A stretch of DNA of 64,000 bases from Vibrio sp. RE88 (GCF_013113835.1 NZ_VTYQ01000003.1:186001-250000), one strand, 5' to 3'; positions 25,728 to 36,233 are shown, numbered from the stretch's first letter. Notes: a model not told the origin generated them from the sequence alone. A program made the numbers and translations.

Positions 25728-27272
25728 TTAGTTTTTTCTTATTCCGTATTCACGTAACTTATTAGCCACGGAGGTATGAGAAACATTAAGGCGTTTTGCT
25801 AGCTTACGGCTGGATGGGAAAGACTGATAAAGTCGCTCCAAAACCTGCGACTCATAATCTTTCATGATTTCATCCAACGAACCGTCGAGGTTAATTGTCG
25901 GGCCTGTCGAAGCGGGGCTTTCTAGTTGAGGCAGGTGGAACAAGTCGATCATTAAGGTATCTGAATCCAGCTCAGTCAATGCGCGGAGCACCATATTTTC
26001 TAGCTGACGCATGTTACCCGGCCATTGGTAATTCACCAGTTGATCAACCAGTGTTTCTTCCAGCTCAGGTTTCATGATGCCTAACTGCTTAACGTATTTA
26101 ACAACAAATAGATCCAGCAGCGGGCCTATATCGTTAGAACGTTCGCGCAGTGCCGGAATATTGAGTGTCAGTACGTTGAGGCGGTAGAAAAGATCTTCTC
26201 GGAAGGATTTCGACCCTGCCAAATCGGCTAGATTATGGCGCGTTGAAGCAATCACGCGTACATCAACATGGATCTCCTGCTCTGCACCCACACGGCGGAA
26301 AGTACCATCTTGTAACAGGCGCAGTAATTTGATTTGCAGATGTGGGCTCATTTCGCCAATTTCATCTAAAAAGACGGTACCACCATCTGCTTGTTCAAAA
26401 ATACCCTTATGACCTTGCTCATGATTGAATGAACCTGGCGCATGACCAAACAGTTCTGTCTCCGCAACATCATCAGGCATGGATGCACAGCTCAAGACTA
26501 AGAACGGAGCGGCTGCTCGGTGAGAACGGTTATGACACGCTCTGGCGAGCATTTCTTTGCCCGTACCCGTTTCACCCTGAATCAGCAGCGGTTGCTCAAG
26601 CATCGACAGCTTCTTAGCTTGGCTCATCAGCGCCTTGTGTCGATTAGACACACCGACAAAGTGTTCAAAGCCAAGGTTATTATGTAGAGGTAATGAATCC
26701 TCTAACGCCGATTTTTCTTGAGACGAGCGAATGATCATTACGGTACTGGCGAGAATCGATTCGTTGGATTCATCGGTGATGTAGACCGGCATGATCTCCA
26801 TGATGTAATCGAGACCACTGATCACAATGTTTTCCCGCTGACGGGTAATTTTACCTTCCACCCATTTGGAGAAGTTGAAGCTTGGTAGCAATGTGCTGAT
26901 CTGGTGACCAATCATCTCTTCTTCTTCGCAACTGAACAGGCTTAGCGCGGCATGATTCGCCATGTCAACATTGCCTTTCAGATCGATGGCCAATACTGGC
27001 TCAGGAAGATTGTTCAACAGGGAGATGAGTTCGGTGTTATGCCTTTCCATCGGCATAAATTGAATTTTTCTTACGTCTCTTACACCTGATATACGACGTA
27101 TCTCTGCCATGAGTTCACTGAAAGTATCGAAGTCAATATCCGGGCAATTCAGGTAGATAATGCCCGTAATGTCGATTTCGATCCCTCGCAAATCAATATT
27201 TTTAGAAGCCAGAATATCGAGCAGCTCACGAGTAAGCCCCAATCTGTCTTCACATGTCACTTCTAAACGCAC
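25728..27272 (-). CDS. tyrR: transcriptional regulator TyrR
   Basis: The aromatic amino acid regulator (514 aa). An ACT domain lies at the N-terminus (RLEVTCEDRLGLTRELLDIL). A PAS domain follows (about 80-185). Then a sigma54-type AAA+ module has Walker A GETGTGKE and Walker B FLDEIGEM. A C-terminal DNA-binding helix-turn-helix follows (SSRKLAKRLNVSHTSVANKL). The sigma54-contact loop reads GHAPGSF instead of GAFTGA, as expected for TyrR, which works with sigma70. It would control aromatic transport and synthesis. The tyrosine-permease-like gene at 41.2 kb is a likely target, though no clear TyrR box is visible there. Confidence 0.96.
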   Translation of the reverse strand: MRLEVTCEDRLGLTRELLDILASKNIDLRGIEIDITGIIYLNCPDIDFDTFSELMAEIRRISGVRDVRKIQFMPMERHNTELISLLNNLPEPVLAIDLKGNVDMANHAALSLFSCEEEEMIGHQISTLLPSFNFSKWVEGKITRQRENIVISGLDYIMEIMPVYITDESNESILASTVMIIRSSQEKSALEDSLPLHNNLGFEHFVGVSNRHKALMSQAKKLSMLEQPLLIQGETGTGKEMLARACHNRSHRAAAPFLVLSCASMPDDVAETELFGHAPGSFNHEQGHKGIFEQADGGTVFLDEIGEMSPHLQIKLLRLLQDGTFRRVGAEQEIHVDVRVIASTRHNLADLAGSKSFREDLFYRLNVLTLNIPALRERSNDIGPLLDLFVVKYVKQLGIMKPELEETLVDQLVNYQWPGNMRQLENMVLRALTELDSDTLMIDLFHLPQLESPASTGPTINLDGSLDEIMKDYESQVLERLYQSFPSSRKLAKRLNVSHTSVANKLREYGIRKN

Positions 27273-27374
27273 TGATTAAATCCCTAGTCTGAGGTGTCAG
27301 GAAAAGTTGACAGTAGTTTCCCTTAAGCCTAGATCCTCGTCAAGCAAACCGACATTACTTGCTTCACATTCGCA

Positions 27375-28424
27375 CTATTTGATTGTTATAGAGGCGATTT
27401 TTTCTACAATCTGCTTTCGAATCGCGCCCAATTTTACCTTTCTGTCTGGGTGCCAAGGTATCGGTCGTAACAATGTCATCGCTTTCACCCCAAGCCTTGC
27501 GGTCAGTATGCCAACACCCAGCCCCTGTCCTGCTCTGGCGGAGACTTTCCCAGCTAGATCCATAGACATCAGATCCATGCTGGCATCTATCGCTATTTCA
27601 CTGGCACCCGCAGCCGCCATATTGATCAACGTCGCTTTGAACAACTTCAACCTAGACCAGTATCCAAGCTCTACACCGTAAACATCTGCAAGACTGTCGA
27701 TCATTTTGAAATTGCGCCATGCCACCAGCAGCATGTCTGCAATAGCCAGTGGGCTTATTGCAACTAAAGCGGCCGATTCTGTTGCATGCTGCGTAACGAT
27801 TTTAGTGGCTTTTTTGTCCTGTTCACTCACCACCATCGCGTCATACATGTCGAGTACTTCGGCGTCGCTGTGAGAAGCATTCACACTGTGTGTCCAACGA
27901 TCATAACTTGGTGATTCTGTCTTAATGCCACTTTGCTTCGCGATAGATTCACAAAACGCTTTACCTTGCCCAACGCTGTTGGCTTCTATCAAGGCTTCAC
28001 TCTGCTCTTGAATAGAAAAGTGATGACGTAACGTTTTGAGCTTCCATAGCTCCTTACCAATTGCCCCTATTCCTAACGCCGCCAGCGTCGACATGAAGCC
28101 AGCCCAGCCTAGCGCTAACCAATCAGCACTTTGAACAGACGTAATAATACTGTCGATGGCTTGCCAACCAACCAAGCCAGAAAAGGCCGCAAGTAGCCCG
28201 CTCGCTAACCATCGGCGCCCTGTTTTAGGTCGAATTACCTGTTCCAGCTTTTCTTCAGCCTCGCTTTGCGTTTCTTCTGAGCTGATTGCTGCTGGTATAA
28301 AGGTTTCTTGTTCTTCAAACTGCATTTGGGAGGTCAAGTCTGGGTCGCTGCCCATAGGCTCTTGATCCAATGTTTGAGTGAAGACTTGTTTTTGCTTTAG
28401 CTTTGCATCTTGAGAATCGGTCAT
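27375..28424 (-). CDS. ycjF: YcjF family inner-membrane protein (DUF697)
   Basis: A 349-residue protein with an acidic, Gln/Glu-rich N-terminus (about 1-70). Two close membrane segments lie at about 72-88 and 99-118 ([40 protein letters not shown]), and a DUF697 domain is at the C-terminus. In E. coli ycjF accompanies ycjX in the phage-shock (Psp) regulon. Here it overlaps ycjX by four bases (ATGA), showing translational coupling. pspABC genes are not in this window. It is a stress-related membrane partner of YcjX by context. Confidence 0.9.
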   Translation of the reverse strand: MTDSQDAKLKQKQVFTQTLDQEPMGSDPDLTSQMQFEEQETFIPAAISSEETQSEAEEKLEQVIRPKTGRRWLASGLLAAFSGLVGWQAIDSIITSVQSADWLALGWAGFMSTLAALGIGAIGKELWKLKTLRHHFSIQEQSEALIEANSVGQGKAFCESIAKQSGIKTESPSYDRWTHSVNASHSDAEVLDMYDAMVVSEQDKKATKIVTQHATESAALVAISPLAIADMLLVAWRNFKMIDSLADVYGVELGYWSRLKLFKATLINMAAAGASEIAIDASMDLMSMDLAGKVSARAGQGLGVGILTARLGVKAMTLLRPIPWHPDRKVKLGAIRKQIVEKIASITIK

Positions 28425-29797
28425 TTCAGCTTGTCTCCAATCAGGTATTCCAACGCTTTATCAATACGAATATGGGGCAGAGGATCGTCTACCGAGCTAG
28501 GGAGTGGCCGGAAAGCGGTAAATTCAAATCCTTCATTTTGCCAGAAACTCTGCTGAGGCAGTTTTTTCGGAACTTCACCAGGAAAGATTGTCAGTGGTTG
28601 TTCATCAAGGGTTATGCCCTGAATTGCGGGAACCGATTCGGTACCACGATTAATAAAGCCTGTTTTAGTCGCCTGAATAGACGCCATAGAGATACAGCTC
28701 ATTTCGATGTTTTCATAGGACGCCGTTTGCCAAGCGGGATGCACCATCTGCTGCAACAAAGAAACTAGGTTTGGATGCTGCTCTGGCGTCACATGATCGG
28801 CTTTAGTCGCTGCAAACAATATCTTATCGATTCTCGGCGCAAACAATCTCTTTAACATATTGCTTCTGCCATAGCGGAAGCTGTGCATGATCTGTTCAAT
28901 CGCGTGGCGCATATCATGAAAAGACTCGTAACCGGCATTCAAGGGTTGTAGGCAATCAACCAATACAATTTGACGGTCAAACGTCGAAAAGTGATGCTTG
29001 TAAAAGGCTTTCACGACTTTTTGCTGATACTCCTGATACCGCGTTTTTAGCATAGCTAAATTGGAGTCCTTGCTGGCTTTGCTCTCTTCATCAAAGCGGC
29101 AAGGGAAAAACTGCAAGACTGGCGCGCCTTCCAGTTCACCAGGTAAGACAAACCTGCCCGGCTGAACCCAATGCAGCCCAGCATTTTTGCAGTCGTGTAA
29201 ATACTGAGTGTAGCTCTGCGCGATCGCTTCAAGCTCTCTTTCGTTGACACCATCTGCAAGGTTTAATTGTTCAAGTTTGGCTAACCACTCTTGCGCCAGT
29301 TCTCCGCGCTGACCTTTAAGAGCTGCGAATTGTGTCTGCGACCACTCGTGGAAGCTCATATCCAATAAAGGGAGATCCAGTAACCATTCACCGGGATAGT
29401 CAATGATATCGATGTGCAGCGTTGATGTGCTGCCAAACAACTTTTTGGACTTTCTAGTCGGCTTGTATTTTACTGCAAGACGAATTTCACTCACATCGCG
29501 AGTCGGCTCGGGCCATTTTGGCGGCTGTGTGAAGACATGCTCCATCGCTTCATCGTAGGCAAAACGCGGCACCATCATATTGGCTTGAGGTTCACGCTTC
29601 GCACCCACTAGGCGCTTATCGCGTGCTGAAACCAGTAAAGGAAGATTGTCGTGAGTGGAAGTGTGCAACAACTGGTTCACCAACGAGCTGATAAACGCCG
29701 TTTTCCCCGCACGAGATAAACCAGTCACCGCGACACGCACATGAGAATCGACGCTGCGGTTAATAAAATCATTCACTTCCTGAGTAATACTCTTCAT
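28421..29797 (-). CDS. ycjX: YcjX family nucleotide-binding protein (DUF463)
   Basis: A 458-residue P-loop protein. The Walker A motif GLSRAGKT is at residues 26-33. Later conserved stretches [19 protein letters not shown] and [11 protein letters not shown] fit a switch-type DxxG region and an NKxD-like base-recognition site, consistent with a GTPase-like fold. E. coli ycjX is induced with the Psp stress system. It is first in the ycjX-ycjF pair and overlaps ycjF by four bases. The exact function is unknown. Confidence 0.92.
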   Translation of the reverse strand: MKSITQEVNDFINRSVDSHVRVAVTGLSRAGKTAFISSLVNQLLHTSTHDNLPLLVSARDKRLVGAKREPQANMMVPRFAYDEAMEHVFTQPPKWPEPTRDVSEIRLAVKYKPTRKSKKLFGSTSTLHIDIIDYPGEWLLDLPLLDMSFHEWSQTQFAALKGQRGELAQEWLAKLEQLNLADGVNERELEAIAQSYTQYLHDCKNAGLHWVQPGRFVLPGELEGAPVLQFFPCRFDEESKASKDSNLAMLKTRYQEYQQKVVKAFYKHHFSTFDRQIVLVDCLQPLNAGYESFHDMRHAIEQIMHSFRYGRSNMLKRLFAPRIDKILFAATKADHVTPEQHPNLVSLLQQMVHPAWQTASYENIEMSCISMASIQATKTGFINRGTESVPAIQGITLDEQPLTIFPGEVPKKLPQQSFWQNEGFEFTAFRPLPSSVDDPLPHIRIDKALEYLIGDKLK

Positions 29798-29861
29798 TTA
29801 CTGTCTCTTTGTTTTGAACACGAGATTATCCTAACCATTGTAATCTTAATGAAAGATGAAT

Positions 29862-29891
29862 AAAAAAGCCTCCGATATAAATCAGAGGCTT
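29862..29891 (-). terminator. terminator of 61-aa membrane protein gene
   Basis: A stem AAGCCTC...GAGGCTT with loop ATAA is followed by six T on the minus strand, about 35 bp after the small gene. Confidence 0.8.
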
Positions 29892-29926
29892 AGTATGTCA
29901 CTTGGGTATCACATATTGCATTGTGT

Positions 29927-30112
29927 CTAGTCGTCTTCAATCAGCTTGTAGATGACAAACAACGCAATCTCCAGCAATACAAACAAAGTACAGGTGATCA
30001 TTACGTACTTTTGATTAAAGATGCTGATGCCGTGAAGGACAATATCGTAGCCGATGAAAACACCTACAACCACGGCAATGATGAGCTGTAAGATTTGAAT
30101 AAATCGAGGCAT
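29927..30112 (-). CDS. small two-helix membrane protein (61 aa)
   Basis: A very hydrophobic protein with two membrane segments (about 5-24 and 37-57) and a short loop (HGISIFNQKYV). The C-terminus is acidic (LIEDD). I do not recognise the family. The ATG has a GAGCG ribosome site nearby and a terminator follows, so it seems a genuine monocistronic gene. It lies between fumarase and ycjX on the same strand. Two-helix proteins of this size often modulate larger membrane complexes, but nothing here shows which. Confidence 0.7.
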   Translation of the reverse strand: MPRFIQILQLIIAVVVGVFIGYDIVLHGISIFNQKYVMITCTLFVLLEIALFVIYKLIEDD

Positions 30113-30151
30113 GAACGCTCCTGAAGTTCTTCAATGCAGAGAACAGTATAT

Positions 30152-30180
30152 AAAAAAAGGCACGGCTTCTGCCGCACCTT
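30152..30180 (-). terminator. terminator of fumarase gene
   Basis: As minus-strand RNA, AGGUGCGGC pairs with GCCGUGCCU over 9 positions (two G-U pairs) around an AGAA loop and is followed by seven U. The wobble pairs exist only on this strand, which fixes the direction. Confidence 0.8.
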
Positions 30181-30222
30181 CATCAAATATTTGCTATGTA
30201 ATTCAGCCGTTTCTCACAAAGA

Positions 30223-31746
30223 TCAGGCTTGAGATTCCATTTCCTGAATTTTCACTTTCCAAGTATCAGGACCAATCTGGTGAGCATTAGCACCAGTAGA
30301 ATCCACAGCAACGGTCACTGGCATGTCTTCGACTTCAAACTCATAAATCGCTTCCATACCTAGGTCTTCAAACGCCACAACGCGTGCTTTCTTGATCGCT
30401 TTTGCCACAAGGTAAGCCGCACCACCCACTGCCATCAGATAAACCGCTTTATGCTTTTTGATTGACTCTACCGTCGCAGGACCGCGCTCTGCTTTACCAA
30501 TCATGCCCATAATGCCTGTTTCTTCAAGCATCATATCGGTGAACTTGTCCATACGAGTTGAGGTAGTCGGGCCTGCAGGACCAACAGCTTCATCACCCAC
30601 TGCATCAACAGGGCCTACGTAATAGATGAACTTACCTTTAAGATCCACACCTTCAGGTAAGCCTTCGCCGCTTTCTAGCATACCCTGAATACGTTTATGA
30701 GCAGCATCACGACCTGTCAGGATCTTACCAGACAGCAGAACAGTTTCGCCGGTCTTCCACTGTTCTACATCTGCCTGAGTTACCTCTTCAAGGTTCACGC
30801 GACGAGTGTTTGCTCCCGCTTCCCAAGTGATATCTGGCCACTCTTCAAGCTTAGGTGGTGTTAGATCCGCAGGACCTGAGCCATCCAATGTGAAGTGAAC
30901 GTGTCTTGTCGCTGCACAGTTTGGAATCAAGCACACTGGCTTAGAAGCGGCGTGCGTTGGCGCTGTTTTGATCTTCACATCCACCACGGTAGTTAAACCA
31001 CCAAGGCCTTGCGCACCGATACCAAGCTTGTTGACGCGATTGAAAATATCGAGACGTAGCTCTTCTTCGGCGTTTTCTGGACCACGCTCAATCAACTCTT
31101 GGATATCGATGTGTTCCATTAGAGATTCTTTTGCCAGTACCGCTGCTTTTTCTGCAGTACCACCAATACCTATACCCAGCATGCCCGGTGGACACCAGCC
31201 TGCACCCATCGTAGGTAAAGTTTTCTCAACCCACTCTGCGATGTCATCCGATGGGTTAAGCATTACCATCTTAGTTTTGTTTTCCGAACCACCGCCTTTG
31301 GCTGCAATTTGGATTTCAACCGTATTACCCGGCACCATGTTGATGTGTACAACCGCTGGCGTATTGTCTTTCGTGTTAATACGCTTGCCCGCAGGATCAA
31401 GCAGTACTGACGCTCGAAGTGGGTTGTCTGGGTTGGTGTATGCCTGACGTACACCTTCATCGACCATCTCTTGTACCGTCATATCGGTCGAGTCCCATTG
31501 AACTTGCATACCGATGTTAACAAAACAGGTCACGATACCAGTGTCCTGACAGATCGGTCGGTGACCTTCTGCAGACATACGCGAGTTAATCAGAATCTGA
31601 GCCATAGCGTCTTTCGCCGCCTGACTTTCTTCTTTGTGATAGGCTTTTTCCAGGGCTTGAACAAAGTCCAGAGGGTGATAGTACGAAATGTACTGAAGTG
31701 CATCAGCGACACTGCTGATCACATCTTGCTTGCGAATTACCGTCAT
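30223..31746 (-). CDS. fumA: fumarate hydratase, class I (iron-sulfur)
   Basis: Interconverts fumarate and malate in the TCA cycle. It is of the 4Fe-4S, oxygen-labile class I type. Cysteines for the cluster are visible in RPICQDTGIV, GAGWCPPGMLGIGIGG and LIPNCAATRHVHF. The C-terminal beta domain contains the conserved GPAGPTTSTRMDKF segment. Length (507 aa) is normal for FumA/FumB. It is a single-gene unit with its own terminator. Two other four-carbon enzymes, maeA and aspC, occur elsewhere in the window. Confidence 0.95.
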   Translation of the reverse strand: MTVIRKQDVISSVADALQYISYYHPLDFVQALEKAYHKEESQAAKDAMAQILINSRMSAEGHRPICQDTGIVTCFVNIGMQVQWDSTDMTVQEMVDEGVRQAYTNPDNPLRASVLLDPAGKRINTKDNTPAVVHINMVPGNTVEIQIAAKGGGSENKTKMVMLNPSDDIAEWVEKTLPTMGAGWCPPGMLGIGIGGTAEKAAVLAKESLMEHIDIQELIERGPENAEEELRLDIFNRVNKLGIGAQGLGGLTTVVDVKIKTAPTHAASKPVCLIPNCAATRHVHFTLDGSGPADLTPPKLEEWPDITWEAGANTRRVNLEEVTQADVEQWKTGETVLLSGKILTGRDAAHKRIQGMLESGEGLPEGVDLKGKFIYYVGPVDAVGDEAVGPAGPTTSTRMDKFTDMMLEETGIMGMIGKAERGPATVESIKKHKAVYLMAVGGAAYLVAKAIKKARVVAFEDLGMEAIYEFEVEDMPVTVAVDSTGANAHQIGPDTWKVKIQEMESQA

Positions 31747-31937
31747 TGCATGCCTCGTTATAGTTATGCTTCCTTTATACCGCTATCAAAACGTTTGCTT
31801 ATATAAGCAAGTTTAGAAGACTGACATCACCTTTTTATTATAAAACGTCAATGTAGCGGCGATAGTTCGCAATATGATACTCTTGGTTTCCCTCTCTTGC
31901 TATGCAGTGAACGAACTCTTTGTCACAAATTAAACAA

Positions 31938-33305
31938 ATGAATAACAACGCGCCAAATTGCTTAGAAATCAAGCCGATTAACTATCACCCAGAGCTATCC
32001 AAGCAGCTTTTTAGTCCCATAGAATCCAGACCTTGGGCGATGTTGTTACGTTCCGCATCAGAGAACCATGTCGACAGTCGATTTGACATTTTGGTTGCCA
32101 ATCCATTGGTAACATTGACTACATCGGGAAGCACCACCCGAGTCGTCACTCCGAAGGAGGCTTTTGACTCTAACGATGATCCGTTTACCTTGCTCGAACA
32201 GCAGCAAACTCAGTGGCTACCAGAGCAGCACTACTCTGGCGAACTTCCATTTGTGGGAGGAGCACTAGGTTACTTTGCTTACGATCTTGGTCGACGTGTT
32301 GAGCGATTACCTCAAATTGCACAACAAGATCTGACAACACCTGATATGGCTGTTGGTTTGTATCAATGGGCAGTGATTGTTGATCACAAGCGACAGAAGG
32401 CGTTTATCGTAGGCGAGGAGGTAGATCGTCACTACGATTGGTTGGTTTCTCACTCTCTCCCAACTCAGGCCGAGTTTGCTCTAAAGAGTGCGTGGCTATC
32501 AAACATGACCAAAGAGAGTTACAGCGAAAAATTTGCCAGTGTGCAAGAGTACTTGCGCTCTGGAGATTGCTACCAAATCAACCTCGCCCAGCGCTTTAAG
32601 GCAGAGTATTCAGGGAGCGAGTGGCAAGCATACCAAAAGCTGGAATCCTACAATAAAGGGCCATTTTCCGCGTTTGTCCGCACCGAGCACAGTGCAATCC
32701 TCAGCGTCTCACCAGAGCGTTTCCTCCAAGTTCATGATCGACAAATTGAAACTAAGCCGATCAAAGGAACACGCCCACGCCATCTAGATGCTGTTCAAGA
32801 TGCAGCCTCAGCAAACGAGCTCGCTCACGCAGAGAAAGATCAGGCAGAGAACTTGATGATCGTCGATCTGCTGCGCAATGATGTCGGCAGAGTAGCGAAA
32901 CCGGGAAGTGTGCACGTACCTAAGCTGTTTGATATTGAAAGCTTCCCTGCCGTTCACCATTTAGTGAGCACCATTCGGGCAGAGCTGGATTCACCCTACT
33001 CTCCTGCTGATCTGTTACGAGCCAGTTTTCCGGGAGGATCCATCACTGGTGCACCCAAAATCCGTGCTATGGAAATCATTGAAGAGTTAGAGCCTCATAG
33101 ACGCAGTGCCTATTGCGGTAGTATTGGTTATATCAGCCGCCATGGCGCAATGGATACCAGCATTACGATACGCACTCTCATCGCAGAAAATAATCAGATT
33201 TATGTCTGGGCTGGAGGCGGTTTAGTCGCAGACAGTGAAAATGACGCTGAATATCAGGAAACGTTAGACAAGCTGTGCAGAATTCTACCTGTGCTTGAAA
33301 GCTAA
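31938..33305 (+). CDS. pabB: aminodeoxychorismate synthase component I
   Basis: Aminates chorismate (with ammonia from PabA) to 4-amino-4-deoxychorismate for folate synthesis. The chorismate-binding domain is evident: SGDCYQINLAQRFKA, PIKGTRPR, ENLMIVDLLRNDVGRVAKPGSV, FPGGSITGAPKIRAMEIIEELE and GSIGYIS. The PIKGT motif is the one typical of PabB rather than TrpE. ATG at 31938 is proposed. A TTG at 31920 would add six residues. Neither has a good ribosome site. The stop overlaps the convergent histidine kinase gene by four bases. Confidence 0.92.
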   Translation: MNNNAPNCLEIKPINYHPELSKQLFSPIESRPWAMLLRSASENHVDSRFDILVANPLVTLTTSGSTTRVVTPKEAFDSNDDPFTLLEQQQTQWLPEQHYSGELPFVGGALGYFAYDLGRRVERLPQIAQQDLTTPDMAVGLYQWAVIVDHKRQKAFIVGEEVDRHYDWLVSHSLPTQAEFALKSAWLSNMTKESYSEKFASVQEYLRSGDCYQINLAQRFKAEYSGSEWQAYQKLESYNKGPFSAFVRTEHSAILSVSPERFLQVHDRQIETKPIKGTRPRHLDAVQDAASANELAHAEKDQAENLMIVDLLRNDVGRVAKPGSVHVPKLFDIESFPAVHHLVSTIRAELDSPYSPADLLRASFPGGSITGAPKIRAMEIIEELEPHRRSAYCGSIGYISRHGAMDTSITIRTLIAENNQIYVWAGGGLVADSENDAEYQETLDKLCRILPVLES

Positions 33306-34993
33306 GCCCATTTTTCGAGCATCAATTTGAGATCTTTTGCGGTATAAGGCTTGGTTAAAATATCATCCATACCGCACTGGATACACTTTTCACGTTCTTC
33401 AAGCGTGGTTCCTGCGGTCAGCGCAATGATCGGTTGGTTGAACTCTTGCTCTCTCAGATAAGTCGTTGCCTCAAAACCATCCATTTCCGGCATTCGACAA
33501 TCCATAAAAATTAAGTCATAGCGGCTTCCCGATACCGCTTTTATCGCTTCTAAACCGTTACTAGCAATATCAGGCCTGATCGATAACTTCTTCAGCATTT
33601 GGTTGATAATGACTTGGTTCATTCGAATGTCATCCACCACCAAAATCGACAAGCTTTCCAGCGGTTTGGCGAGACTGCTGTTGGTTTTCTCGATCTTCGA
33701 CTCTTGAGTGGCAACTTTAAGTGGGATGGATAGATTAAACTGGGTACCAACACCTGTCTGGCTGGTAAAGCTGATTACGCCTTTCATCAAATCTATAAGA
33801 TTTTTACAAATAGCCAGCCCTAGTCCTGTTCCCTCAAAATTACGTTTAGCGGTTCTGTCTGCTTGTACAAAAGGATCGAAAAGAATCGCTTTTGCCTCTT
33901 CTGGTATCCCTATCCCCGTATCTTTCACCGAAATCTGAAGGTTGTTTTCTTGCCAGAAGACTTCAACCTGTACAGAGCCCGCAGAGGTAAACTTGATTGC
34001 ATTTCCGACTAGGTTAATCAGAATTTGGCAAATACGATCGAAATCTCCTATCAGAAAATCGGGAACTTCCGGAGCCGAGTGAATTGAAAACTGAATCCCT
34101 TTTTCCTGAGCTTTATTCGCAAACACGCCCTGAAGCATGTTCGTTAATTCTTTCCAAGCAAAAGTCGATGGAATAAGCTCCATCATTCCCGCACTCATCT
34201 TACTGAAATCAAGAATATCGTTGATGATATGTCTTAAAAAATCCCCCGTATGAGACAGATTTGTTAGCAAAGTACGTTGTTCTTCGTCTAGCGAGGTATC
34301 GGCGAGCAATTCAGCGCTACCAAGTAAGCCATTTAGTGGTGTTCTCAACTCATGATTAATCATGGCGACAAACTCTTTTGTCGCCCTTTCCGATTCTTCT
34401 GCTCTGGCCCTAGCTTCTTGGGTATTCGTTAACATAATTTGACGGCTGATGGCGCTGCAAAGCAAATCCGCGACCAAGCGCATCTGACTAACAACAAACT
34501 CCGCCTCGATGTCTTGATCTTCTGTGAATACCGACAATTCCCCCACCACCTGATGATCAACCTCTAATGGAAGAGACAGTCTATCTCCTTCCCAAAAAGC
34601 ATAAGGTTTAATACCATCTACCTTCTGTCGCTGAATGTGCCCAAAATGGCTATCTTGGATGGTGGAAACAATGTCGGTCGCGAGAAACAACCCTGACTCG
34701 GTTAATGCGGATGATGAATCGAGTCGTTCAAGAAGATTAGAAAGCAAACCGTCATCAAGGGTACGACTCAGGAAAGCACGCCCGAAATGAATCAGAGTCT
34801 CATTAATTTGCTCTTCAAACGCTAACTTATGCAAATCTTTGTGCGTTTGCCTTTTTAGCTGCGTAAGAACCAGTTTTAAGTGTTCATTCGCTTCGTAAAG
34901 TTCGAGGCTTTTTTGCTCCAGCAACAACTCCGCTTGCTTGCGCGCAGCAATCTCTCTCGCAAGTTTCCGTTCTAGCGCAGACTGACTACTCAT
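33302..34993 (-). CDS. hqsK: H-NOX-associated hybrid histidine kinase (HqsK-like)
   Basis: A soluble hybrid kinase of 563 residues. An N-terminal coiled coil (about 1-50), a GAF-like region (about 60-190), a HisKA domain with phospho-acceptor His214 (MINHELRTPLNG), HATPase_c (DTGIGIP, FEGTGLGLAICKNL) and a C-terminal receiver with Asp498 (IFMDCRMPE). The gene starts 6 bp after the H-NOX gene, so NO sensing by H-NOX should control this kinase. In Vibrio harveyi an equivalent pair (H-NOX/HqsK) feeds into quorum sensing through LuxU. Orthology is inferred from architecture and position. Confidence 0.88.
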   Translation of the reverse strand: MSSQSALERKLAREIAARKQAELLLEQKSLELYEANEHLKLVLTQLKRQTHKDLHKLAFEEQINETLIHFGRAFLSRTLDDGLLSNLLERLDSSSALTESGLFLATDIVSTIQDSHFGHIQRQKVDGIKPYAFWEGDRLSLPLEVDHQVVGELSVFTEDQDIEAEFVVSQMRLVADLLCSAISRQIMLTNTQEARARAEESERATKEFVAMINHELRTPLNGLLGSAELLADTSLDEEQRTLLTNLSHTGDFLRHIINDILDFSKMSAGMMELIPSTFAWKELTNMLQGVFANKAQEKGIQFSIHSAPEVPDFLIGDFDRICQILINLVGNAIKFTSAGSVQVEVFWQENNLQISVKDTGIGIPEEAKAILFDPFVQADRTAKRNFEGTGLGLAICKNLIDLMKGVISFTSQTGVGTQFNLSIPLKVATQESKIEKTNSSLAKPLESLSILVVDDIRMNQVIINQMLKKLSIRPDIASNGLEAIKAVSGSRYDLIFMDCRMPEMDGFEATTYLREQEFNQPIIALTAGTTLEEREKCIQCGMDDILTKPYTAKDLKLMLEKWA

Positions 34994-34998
34994 TGATT

Positions 34999-35541
34999 TT
35001 ACCCAACGACCATAACCTTAAACCTAACATCATTACCACTTTTGTTGTTGTTTTCCATCTCAATATTAAGTGATTCATCAAAATGCTGAGCACATCCCTC
35101 AATCAAACCTAAACAGACATGGGACATACAGCGAGCACTTTTGTAATCAAAGGTCATCTCTGTTTCCGTTTCAGAAATGAACTCAAAGCGTGGGGGATTA
35201 GCTTCTTGATAGAGTTTTTTCACTTCAATATGGATATAGTCTTCAACTAAGCGAATGAACTGAAGGGAATTTTTACACCCTTGGAGGCTACTACGCTCAG
35301 GCAATGATTCATAAAGACTTTCGAAGACAGATTGCCCAAAAACACGCTGTAGCTCTTCAGCAGGGATACCCGTTTGTTTACTTAATTGGACGATAAGTTT
35401 AACCAAGGCTTTGTGATCATAGCTGCCTACTGACGTGTAAATACCTTCATCACCTGCATCAGAAAGCAGTTGATCAAGTACATCGAGACCAAACTTCTCT
35501 TCAACTAAGTCCATAAATTCTGTGAAGATAATTCCTTTCAT
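34999..35541 (-). CDS. hnoX: H-NOX haem nitric-oxide sensor
   Basis: A 180-residue haem NO-binding protein. The N-terminus MKGIIFTEFMDLVEEKFG is characteristic. The proximal haem ligand is His104 (DYIHIEVKKLY), and the haem-propionate motif YxSxR is Tyr133-Ser135-Arg137. There is no Tyr-rich distal pocket evident, consistent with an NO rather than oxygen sensor. The start at 35541 gives the family's normal length. An ATG 12 codons upstream would add an unrelated leader. The partner kinase gene follows directly. Confidence 0.94.
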   Translation of the reverse strand: MKGIIFTEFMDLVEEKFGLDVLDQLLSDAGDEGIYTSVGSYDHKALVKLIVQLSKQTGIPAEELQRVFGQSVFESLYESLPERSSLQGCKNSLQFIRLVEDYIHIEVKKLYQEANPPRFEFISETETEMTFDYKSARCMSHVCLGLIEGCAQHFDESLNIEMENNNKSGNDVRFKVMVVG

Positions 35542-35624
35542 ATATTGAGCTATCCTTGGTATATGATGGTCTTTCAAGCATGAATCATAAAGTATAGTTT
35601 TTCAAATACGCATATGGAGCTAAC

Positions 35625-36233
35625 GTGTTGTCAGAACTCAATAAAAACCTATTAATTCAGAAGTTCCAGTTACAGCAAACCGTCGACTACCACCATGAAG
35701 CATTAAAACGAGTTGCACATATTAATCATGCATCCTTACGTAAAGCCTCAGTACTCATAGGGTTTGTTGAGAGAGAGGATGGACTGAACATCATTTTCAC
35801 CAAGCGCGCAAAGCACTTAAAACATCACCCCGGACAGGTCAGTTTTCCGGGAGGAAAATATGAAGACTGGGACGATTCACTGGCCGATACAGCGCTAAGG
35901 GAAACTTACGAGGAGATCGGCATTGAACAAGGTAAGATTTCCATTTTTGGTCAGATGCCAGAGCTGGTAACCATTAGTAAATTTACCGTGACGCCTTTCC
36001 TTGCTTTTGTTTCACCAGACTACCAGACAACCATAGATACCAATGAAGTGGATGAGGTTTTTGAAGTACCCGCAGAAATTGTTCTTGATAAACATCACCT
36101 GCACAGTGAACGTTTTCGGTTCCGTAATCATTCACACCGTGTGTTTGGTTTATCCTATGAGAAGCATTTCATTTGGGGAATGACTGCGCAAATTATCCAC
36201 GCCATGCAGAAACATATTATGCATCAATATTAA
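35625..36233 (+). CDS. nudL: NUDIX CoA pyrophosphatase (NudL family)
   Basis: A 202-residue NUDIX hydrolase resembling E. coli NudL/YeaB and CoA diphosphatases, which split CoA to 3',5'-ADP and phosphopantetheine. The NUDIX box is clear (GGKYEDWDDSL...RETYEEIG), preceded by the UPF0035-type stretch HHPGQVSFPG that marks the CoA-specific group. Translation starts at GTG with GGAG five bases upstream. It is divergent from hnoX with a short shared promoter region. Confidence 0.88.
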   Translation: MLSELNKNLLIQKFQLQQTVDYHHEALKRVAHINHASLRKASVLIGFVEREDGLNIIFTKRAKHLKHHPGQVSFPGGKYEDWDDSLADTALRETYEEIGIEQGKISIFGQMPELVTISKFTVTPFLAFVSPDYQTTIDTNEVDEVFEVPAEIVLDKHHLHSERFRFRNHSHRVFGLSYEKHFIWGMTAQIIHAMQKHIMHQY

